From Acidovorax sp. (GTDB lineage Bacteria > Pseudomonadota > Gammaproteobacteria > Burkholderiales > Burkholderiaceae_C), in NCBI RefSeq assembly GCF_021287135.1, contig NZ_JAJTBB010000085.1, positions 62,001 to 126,000 of the forward strand: DNA of 64,000 nucleotides, given 5' to 3'. Positions within the stretch are counted from its first letter, which is position 1. Every line of letters begins with the position of its first letter. The notes under the pieces are model-generated. The model made no database searches, was not told the DNA's origin, and saw nothing but the letters and a program-made list of their open reading frames with translations. Both the position numbers and the translations under genes were made by a program. Shown one piece after another: positions 56,066 to 61,861 of this stretch.

Positions 56066-57844
56066 TTGAATCCACCCATGACCCCTGCAATCCTTGTCCG
56101 GCAATGGGCGCGCCCAGCGGTTGTGGGCCTGGCGGCCTTGTGGTGCCAGCTTCCCGCGTCCGCCGCGGTGGGCTGGAACGTGGATGCGTCGCTGGCGACC
56201 GAGCGGGGCCAGCATGCTGGCGCGCTGCTGGACGATGGCTCGGTGGCGGTGTTCGCCGGGGTCTACCGCTTTGGGTTCCTGACGAACGGCGAGCGCTATA
56301 CGGCGGGCGCGTGGTCGTCCATTGGCAGCCCCGGGATCGCGGGCAACGCGACGGAAGCCGTCACGCTGGGAACCGGCCAGGTGCTGGTGCGTTCGGACGG
56401 TTCCGCGGAGGCCCGGCTGTACGACCCGGTGGCCAATGCCTGGTTGGCCGGGGGCACCCAGTCGGCAACGCGCTTCCTCCCGTCGATGACGCTGCTGGCC
56501 AGCGGCAAGGTGCTGGTGGCCGGGGGGAGCAACTTGAATTCGGCTGAGCTGTACGACCCGGAAACCCGCACCTGGACGGCCACCGGCAGCATGTCCGAGG
56601 TGCATCGGGCGCACAGCGCCGTACTGCTGCGCGATGGCCGTGTTCTGGTGGCCTCGGGGTTTGGCCCAGGCGGCGAAGTGTTCACGGCCGAGCTGTACGA
56701 CCCCGTGTTGGGCACCTGGTCGCTGGCCGCGCCCCCGTTGGTGCCGCGCCACTACGCCAGCCTCACGCTGCTGCCCGATGGCCGGGCCTTGCTGGCCGGG
56801 GGCTTCACGGCCGGTGGCGTCACCACGCATGCAGAAATCTACGACCCCGTGGCCAACACCTGGACTGCCACGGGCGCCCTGAACTTTCCCCGCAACGGGG
56901 TGATGGGCTCGCCGATGGGCCAGGCCCCCTTGCTGGCGTCCGGCCAGGTGCTGATCGCCGGAGGGGCCGATGGCGCGAGAAACCCCCAGCCGGTGGCCGA
57001 GCTGTACAACCCGCTGACGGGCACTTGGTCGCCGGCGGGTTCCATGGGCGTGGGGCGCGAGAATGGCACCGCCCAGCTGCTGCCCAGCGGCGACGTGCTG
57101 TTCACGGGGGGATTCACCTCCACGCCTTCGACCACGTTCTACCCGCTGGTAGACCGCTACACCCCCGCAGTGCCGCCTGGCCCGGCGCCGGTGTTGGACC
57201 CGCTCAGCCTGCTGCAGCGCGCAGGCACTGCGTTGACCCTGGCCGGCACCGGGTTTGCCGGAGGCTCGGGCTCCAGCACCCCCCAGCTGCAGCTGCAGCG
57301 GGTGGAAAACGGCGCGCTGAGCTCGTGGGCTCCCGCCAGCTACACGGCCACCAGTTTCACGTCGCCCCCGCTGGGCGCGCTGCCTGCGGGCCTGTACATC
57401 GCGCGGCTGGTGGTCGATGGCGTTCCATCGGCCGGGCAGCTGATTCGCTTCACCGACCCCGCCGGGACGCCCGGCGGAACGCCGGGCAACGGGCAGGTCA
57501 CCGTGACCTGGACACCCCCCGTGGACACCGGCGGCAACCCGCCAGACAGCTACACCGTCACCTCCAATGCGGGGCCGGGCTGCACCGTGGCGGCCCCTGC
57601 AACCAGCTGCACGGTCACCGGGCTGGCCAACGGCACGCCCTACACCTTCACCGTGCAGGCGCAGCATCCCAACGGCCCCGGTCCCGTGTCCGCGGCCTCG
57701 GCCGCAATCACGCCCACCGCCGCGCCAGGGCCCGGCCCCCGGCCGGTGCCCGGCCTGTCCCCCCTGGGGGTGGCGCTGACCGCCTTCCTGGCTGCGGCCT
57801 TGGCGGGCTGGCGGCGCAGGGGCATGCCGCGCTTGCGCCGCTGA
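56066..57844 (+). CDS. Secreted kelch-repeat protein with fibronectin III and IPTL-CTERM-like sorting tail
   Basis: 592 aa. TTG start at 56066, five bases after AAAGGAG; an ATG four codons later is the alternative. Signal peptide about 10-36, cut after PASA. Six to seven kelch-like blades follow, each with a GSVAVFAG, GQVLVRSDG, GKVLVAGG, GRVLVASG, GRALLAGG, GQVLIAGG or GDVLFTGG strand and an AELYDP-N-TWT strand (about 50-365). An IPT/beta-sandwich region (about 375-470) and a fibronectin III-like domain (VTVTWTPPVDTGGNPPDSYT) come next. The C-terminal signature PVPGLSPLGVALTAFLAAAL plus GWRRRG is of the IPTL-CTERM type: short motif, TM helix, basic tail. Such proteins are thought to be sorted to the surface by an exosortase-like enzyme. 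Function unknown. Confidence 0.85.
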   Translation: MNPPMTPAILVRQWARPAVVGLAALWCQLPASAAVGWNVDASLATERGQHAGALLDDGSVAVFAGVYRFGFLTNGERYTAGAWSSIGSPGIAGNATEAVTLGTGQVLVRSDGSAEARLYDPVANAWLAGGTQSATRFLPSMTLLASGKVLVAGGSNLNSAELYDPETRTWTATGSMSEVHRAHSAVLLRDGRVLVASGFGPGGEVFTAELYDPVLGTWSLAAPPLVPRHYASLTLLPDGRALLAGGFTAGGVTTHAEIYDPVANTWTATGALNFPRNGVMGSPMGQAPLLASGQVLIAGGADGARNPQPVAELYNPLTGTWSPAGSMGVGRENGTAQLLPSGDVLFTGGFTSTPSTTFYPLVDRYTPAVPPGPAPVLDPLSLLQRAGTALTLAGTGFAGGSGSSTPQLQLQRVENGALSSWAPASYTATSFTSPPLGALPAGLYIARLVVDGVPSAGQLIRFTDPAGTPGGTPGNGQVTVTWTPPVDTGGNPPDSYTVTSNAGPGCTVAAPATSCTVTGLANGTPYTFTVQAQHPNGPGPVSAASAAITPTAAPGPGPRPVPGLSPLGVALTAFLAAALAGWRRRGMPRLRR

Positions 57845-57930
57845 GCATCCGGGGCAGCGCGCGGGCAGAGCTGTGTGAAAGCTTCTTCGGCCCTCGACAG
57901 CAGCGCGCAGCCCTATCTGTTCCCAGCACG

Positions 57931-57971
57931 AAAAAGAAAAGGCCGTAAGCGTCGCGGACGCTGTCGGCCTT
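57931..57971 (-). terminator. Hairpin with T-run on the minus strand
   Basis: AAGGCCG-N2-AGCGTC-GCG-GACGCT-N2-CGGCCTT. On the minus strand it is followed by TTTCTTTTTC, so it reads as a terminator for leftward transcription. No intact leftward gene ends here, so it may be left from a lost gene. On the plus strand it could still fold after the kelch gene but has no T-run. Confidence 0.6.
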
Positions 57972-57998
57972 GTGGTGTGGTCCTCGGAAATTTTCTAA

Positions 57999-58245
57999 CC
58001 CCGCACCGTTCAACACCAGCCCGCCCTGGCGGAAAAAGAGCTGCCCGAGTTCATGTGCAAGCTCGCCGCCTATGACGGCGCCCCTAGCATCGTGCGGGGC
58101 CTGCGCATGCGCATGCTGACGGCCTGCAGACCTGGGGAAGTACGCGGCGCGCGCTGATTGGAATTCGACCGCATGAGATTCGGGCCGCGCATCACCGAAG
58201 CGCGTACATGGCTGACCGGACGAAATCGATGCAGTGGTGGGCAGA
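57999..58245 (+). pseudogene. Phage/island tyrosine integrase fragment (P4 type)
   Basis: The frame beginning at 58002 reads RTVQHQPALAEKELPEFMC, then LAAYDGAP, LRMRMLTACRPGEVRGAR, a TGA stop at 58155 and LEFDRM. This is the P4-integrase core, which normally reads L-(T/F)-x-R-x-GE-(L/V)-RGARW-x-EFD; the conserved Trp codon TGG has become the TGA stop. The Arg of the catalytic set is present, but upstream and downstream catalytic parts are missing. A remnant of the enzyme that inserted the island. Confidence 0.75.
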
Positions 58246-58476
58246 CTACATGGAAGGCGGCGTTCGCTGAGTCTGGTGTTAGTGCCGTTTGGGCCACAAG
58301 CGGTCGGTCACACCCTCGCTTGGTTTACTGTGCCCGGTTGATCTGTGAGCCATTGGTGTCGCCTACCTGGATGGCGGCTCTCGCCCGCACCGGTCGCGTG
58401 AAGGCAATGCCGCGGCCGGCAAATCCATAGCCTTTGTTAGCATCCGTGACAAAGAATTTGCAAACAACGGCAACGT
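58158..58476. other. No intact gene recognised
   Basis: After the integrase stop the frame can be read for another 90 residues, but it shows no integrase C-terminal motifs and no other family. Probably island debris plus the leader of the next gene. Confidence 0.5.
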
Positions 58477-59685
58477 ATGAAAGCAACCAACGGTGCGATT
58501 CCAATGAGCCGACTGCTGGCTATCTGTCTTTTGCTGTGGGGCACAGTTGCAGCGCAAGCAACTGACACCTCGACCTTTGCCTCCCGAGACGACTTGAATG
58601 CCTTTAAGGAATTGCAGCAAAGCAAGCTGGAGTCACAAAAGGAGCTTCAAGTCAAAGATATGGAGGCCGTCCGCCAACAGATCACTGCCGTTGACAAGCG
58701 TGTAGATGACCAGTTGGCGCAGATAGGGCAAAGCATTGACCGGTTTGGCATCGTGGCAACACTGCTGAGCATCGGCATCACGATATTGCTGGTTTTGGGT
58801 GGATTTCTCGGGTACCGCAATGCCAGGTCGGAAGCCAAGGACGCAGCCTCTGATGCTGCTGGAGCTAGCGCAAAAGAGTGGTTTGACAAACAGGCAAACC
58901 AGTTGAGAGAAACAATTGAAGCAATGGAGCAGAAAGCTGCCCGTTTGCATGCGGAAATGGATGAGCATGCGCAAGGGGTTCAAGCTCACGCTGCTGATGT
59001 CGCAAAAGCCCTCAACACTGCACAAGAGTCAATCGGCAAAACCGGGACCCAAATCCCATCTGCTCTGGATGAGTCAACAAAAGTGCTTGCTCAGCGCGAC
59101 CGCGAGCTAAAAGCCTCCAACGAAGACAGCTACTCTTTCGATGACTGGAACACTCGCGCCCACGCCGCGTACGCCTCCGGAGCCTTGGAAGACGCTGCCT
59201 ATTTTTGGCTCAAAGCTTCAAGAGTTGCCAATGTCGGTGCAGCCAGTGTGGCGAAGGTGCTAGTCAATCGCGGTATCACGCAGGGACAACTGAGCCAGAA
59301 CGAAGCCGCTATGGCCACCTACGATGAGGTGCTGCGCCGCTTTGGTGAGGCTGCCGAGCCTGCGCTGCGCGAGTCGGTCGCCCGGGCCTTGATCAACAAG
59401 GGCATCAGCCAAGGCCGACTGAACCAGGACGAAGCCGCTATGGACACCTACGAAGAGGTGCTGCGCCGCTTTGGTGATTCTGTCGAGCCCGTGCTCCGCG
59501 AGTCGGTCGCCAGGGCCTTGATCAACAAAGCCAACACCCAATGCCGACTGAACCAGAACGAAGCCGCTTTGGCCACCTACGATGAGGTGCAGCGCCTCTT
59601 TGGTGATTCTGCCGAGCCCGCGCTACAAAAGCAGGTCGCCATTGCCTTGGTCAACAAGGGCAACACCCAAGGCCAACTGAACTAG
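58477..59685 (+). CDS. Exported/membrane coiled-coil protein with TPR-like repeats, truncated by an amber codon
   Basis: 402 aa to the TAG at 59683. Signal sequence near 10-28 (MSRLLAICLLLWGTVAAQA), helical stretch with NAFKELQQSKLESQKELQVK, a TM segment at 91-113 (GIVATLLSIGITILLVLGGF), a long coiled coil (about 115-200), then three 43-residue repeats built on NQNEAAxATYDEVxRRFG and EPALRESVARALINKG, which resemble paired TPR helices. The TAG stands where CAG (Gln of NQNEAA) occurs in repeats 2 and 3; beyond it the frame continues NEAEIATYDA before resemblance fades. So this is probably a longer gene broken by a point mutation. Start ATG 58477 or 58504. Function unknown; lower GC than its neighbours and placed in the island. 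Confidence 0.7.
   Translation: MKATNGAIPMSRLLAICLLLWGTVAAQATDTSTFASRDDLNAFKELQQSKLESQKELQVKDMEAVRQQITAVDKRVDDQLAQIGQSIDRFGIVATLLSIGITILLVLGGFLGYRNARSEAKDAASDAAGASAKEWFDKQANQLRETIEAMEQKAARLHAEMDEHAQGVQAHAADVAKALNTAQESIGKTGTQIPSALDESTKVLAQRDRELKASNEDSYSFDDWNTRAHAAYASGALEDAAYFWLKASRVANVGAASVAKVLVNRGITQGQLSQNEAAMATYDEVLRRFGEAAEPALRESVARALINKGISQGRLNQDEAAMDTYEEVLRRFGDSVEPVLRESVARALINKANTQCRLNQNEAALATYDEVQRLFGDSAEPALQKQVAIALVNKGNTQGQLN
59266..59685 (+). repeat. 129-bp tandem coding repeats (3 complete plus partial fourth)
   Basis: Units at 59266-59394, 59395-59523 and 59524-59652, with a fourth beginning at 59653. They encode the 43-residue TPR-like unit and are similar at DNA level (GAACGAAGCCGCTATGGCCAC-type core, shown here in part, recurs in each). 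Confidence 0.85.
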
Positions 59686-60245
59686 AACGAAGCCGAAATA
59701 GCCACCTACGATGCCAGACAACGAATGACATCTGACGGGTATGCCAGTCGGCGACCGGCCACTCAGGTTCGCTGTGCGAGCTCTATTGCGGATCAAACGG
59801 ACATGGATCGCGCCGGATACCGGAGATCGTCGCGTTCGCCAGCGCCCCCCTGCGGTACCCTCGCAAACGCTGGCGAGATTCCGCCTCACCTGCCCGCTAA
59901 ATGGCCCTGAATTGACGACCCTGCCGACAATGGTCTGCGCGAGGCATAGTGCAGCTTCGGAGGCGATTTTCGAATAGTTTTGGGTGACGAGATTTGACGG
60001 CTTCTGGACTTGCCATATGCGCAGGAGGGCTATAGCAGGTTACGTTACGGGCTTACGATGACGAAGTTTCGGAATTCGGTCATAGCGCTTTGGGTAAGGT
60101 TGGCAAATAGTCGCGCCGCGCTCCAAGTAGTGAGTACCCGATGGCGCGAAAAATGGCATGTGTGACGCATTGGAGCCATGACCTCCTGTGCCTGGCAGCG
60201 TGCCACTTGCTATCGCGTTGAGCAAAGAGAAAGGCGTTCTTGACG
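59686..60245. other. No gene recognised
   Basis: 560 bases with only short open frames on both strands, none with family motifs or a good ribosome site. The first 40 bases continue the degraded fourth TPR-like unit. The rest is probably decayed island DNA. Confidence 0.55.
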
Positions 60246-61010
60246 CTAGCTCTCCGAGGGTAAGGCTTGCTTCTTGCCGCAGTCTGGGCAGGTCACAACA
60301 GTGGGCAAGCTGGCATGAGCGAAGACAGTACTTGCAAGAGTGTTGACTCTGAAGACTTCTCGGCACTGCTTGCACGCGACGAGCTTCGACCCAAATAGAG
60401 AACCAACGACATCTCCAGCAGAAGGCATGTCCGGAATGACGGTCTTTACGCTCTCTTTGTAAGTAGGCTTGCGGACGAACGCTTGAAGTACATCTTTGAG
60501 CTCGGCAAGAATTTGATCCCGGTGATTGATGAAACTGAGCTGTTCTTCCAGGGTCATCTCCAAAGACAGGAATTCCAGGCGAATGCCGTAAGCTGCGGGC
60601 GTGTCCAGGCATCCGGCAACGCGCTCAAGGTGATACAAGTCGAGTTCTATCCCGGGTGCACGCTTGATAAGCGTGTCGCGCTTGGCAAGCGTCAATTCTT
60701 GGTTTGTGAAGAAGACCAATCTTGTGGCATCGAGTGTTCTAGCCTTGGCCAAATCTTCGTCAAACTTGGAGTAGATAGCACCATCGGTTTGCTGGCCTCG
60801 CGGAAAATAGGCTGCGACTAAGTACTCGTCCCCGTCTTTGGTGCATCGTAGATCTCTGCCTCCATCTGGACCGCCCAGAGGGTGCGATGGGTCGAGATTC
60901 TGAAAGCCCTGCGTTGCGAGCAACCTGCAAGCCAATCGCTCTGAGTCCGCCTGCCCGCGGTCCCAATCCAACAGGCGGTGCCATGTTTCTCGTCCCCCGG
61001 GTCGTCGCAT
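60246..61010 (-). CDS. Predicted PD-(D/E)xK-type nuclease with C-terminal zinc ribbon, possible defence effector
   Basis: 254 aa. The N-terminal module (about 18-162) opens with a helix ending ACRLLATQGFQNLDPSHPLG and has GGPDGGRDLRC (D49, D53), the strand EYLVAAYFPRGQQ, then FTNQELTLAKRDTL, LDLYHLERV and YGIRLEFLSLEMTLEEQLSF. I recognise this combination from restriction-endonuclease-like domains found at the N-terminus of many variable, often defence-linked, proteins. The expected (E/D)xK after the second strand is not clear, so activity is uncertain. Linker 163-205, then C213-KQ-C216 and C241-PD-C244, a zinc-ribbon pair. Alone in the island with lower GC; start ATG 61010. Confidence 0.6.
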   Translation of the reverse strand: MRRPGGRETWHRLLDWDRGQADSERLACRLLATQGFQNLDPSHPLGGPDGGRDLRCTKDGDEYLVAAYFPRGQQTDGAIYSKFDEDLAKARTLDATRLVFFTNQELTLAKRDTLIKRAPGIELDLYHLERVAGCLDTPAAYGIRLEFLSLEMTLEEQLSFINHRDQILAELKDVLQAFVRKPTYKESVKTVIPDMPSAGDVVGSLFGSKLVACKQCREVFRVNTLASTVFAHASLPTVVTCPDCGKKQALPSES

Positions 61011-61132
61011 GTTTACTCCTTATGATGCTGTGAGAAATGTATCTCGCTGCACATGCGAACAATTTGGACGTTCCGGGATGTTCCAGGAACTGGCTTTTCT
61101 TTCGCAGACCAATCGCAAAATTGCGAGCGCTT
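61011..61132. promoter_or_regulatory. Upstream region of the nuclease gene with short palindromes
   Basis: Contains GTTCCAGGAAC (11-bp palindrome, near 61079-61089) preceded by another GTTCC, and CGCAAAATTGCG at 61114-61125, with ATCGCAAAATT repeated at 61153. It could be an operator region for the nuclease gene; no regulator gene is next to it. Weak evidence. Confidence 0.3.
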
Positions 61133-61486
61133 TTAGATCATGGTTCCTGAAATCGCAAAATTTTCTCTTGAGTTTTTAAAGCTGGCGCCCCGCCAAGCAC
61201 ACACCTGACCCGCTTCATCGCAACGCTCATGCCGCAGCCGCAGCCTCCGCGCGTTGCAACCGCATCTCCTGCACTGGCGTGAGGTATGCACGCCCCGCAA
61301 ACGGCCCCAACTGGCGCGCAACGGCAGAGCAGTGGGCTCCGAATCGGCAAGGCTTTGCGCAGTGCTTCGGCAATGGCCAGCGCGTCGTTCTTCTTGAACA
61401 GCGCGTCCCTCACCACCTTCGTTTTCTTGTAGTCCGAGGCCGCAAGCAACTGCTTGAACCCAGCCGTAGCAGCCTGCTGGGGTCAT
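61133..61486 (-). pseudogene. Unidentified coding remnant
   Basis: Minus-strand frames here are open for about 100 codons and richer in GC than the nuclease gene. One carries DYKKTKVVRDALFKKNDALA then IAEALRKALPIRS, which faintly recalls the KKNDAxDAEAIxEA segment of IS110/IS1111-type transposases; another carries ARQLGPFAGRAYLTPVQEMR. The switch of plausible frame suggests a frameshifted relic. Identity is not established. Confidence 0.3.
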
Positions 61487-61680
61487 CTGGCCCTAGAGCT
61501 GGGCCGTGTCGCCTCTAAAGAGGGCGCGTCGGGGCGGCGTGGGCCTGACTAGAGCCCTGTGGCCGAAGACCATCGCACGCTCAAATTGCTCGTATACAAA
61601 ATGTGCCCCCAGATTGCGCGGATGGGGGCGGACGGGTCTGGACTGCGGCGGACGGCTAACGTGCTGATTCCAAAGGGGAA

Positions 61681-61717
61681 ATAAAAAAGTCCGGAAGAGT
61701 TTGGACTCTTACGGACT
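61681..61717 (-). terminator. Rho-independent terminator of the tRNA-Arg transcript
   Basis: On the minus strand: AGTCCG-TAAGAGT-CCAA-ACTCTTC-CGGACT followed by TTTTTTATTT. The stem lies seven bases after the tRNA 3' end. Confidence 0.9.
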
Positions 61718-61723
61718 GGTCGC

Positions 61724-61798
61724 TGGTCCCCTCAGCAGGAATCGAACCTGCATTTAGCGCTTAGGAGGCACTCGTTCTATCCATTGAACTATGAGGAG
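61724..61798 (-). tRNA. tRNA-Arg (anticodon CCU)
   Basis: 75 bases including an encoded 3' CCA. Acceptor CTCCTCA pairs with TGAGGGG (one G-U), T8-A9 present, D-arm around GTTCAATGGATAGAAC, anticodon stem AGTGC / GCGCT with loop CTCCTAA (anticodon CCT at DNA level), T-arm GCAGG-TTCGATT-CCTGC, discriminator A. Resembles E. coli argW, a frequent integration site. Its 3' end faces the genomic island. Confidence 0.97.
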
Positions 61799-61861
61799 AA
61801 GGGCAACCGCGCATTGTAGAGGCTGTGCAGCAGCGCAGAGGGCGCGCCCTGCGTGGCCGCT

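Larger units (their letters stand above)
57999..61717. mobile_element. Degraded genomic island beside tRNA-Arg(CCU)
   Basis: Bounded on the right by the 3' end of a tRNA gene, the usual integration point, and on the left by a broken P4-type integrase. The island's lines are visibly poorer in G+C than the rest of the window; a by-eye count of one line (60661-60720) gives 29 of 60 G+C. Cargo is a truncated TPR-like membrane protein, a nuclease-like protein and coding debris. No second copy of the tRNA 3' end was found at the left side, so the exact left boundary is unknown. Confidence 0.65.

Noticed and set aside
59266-59685. Regular 129-bp tandem repeats as a CRISPR-like array.
   Set aside because: Units are contiguous, with no spacers, and are in frame with a TPR-like protein.
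61138-61486. Minus-strand open frames as an intact transposase.
   Set aside because: The resemblance to IS110/IS1111 is limited to one short segment; frames switch and no catalytic motifs are present.
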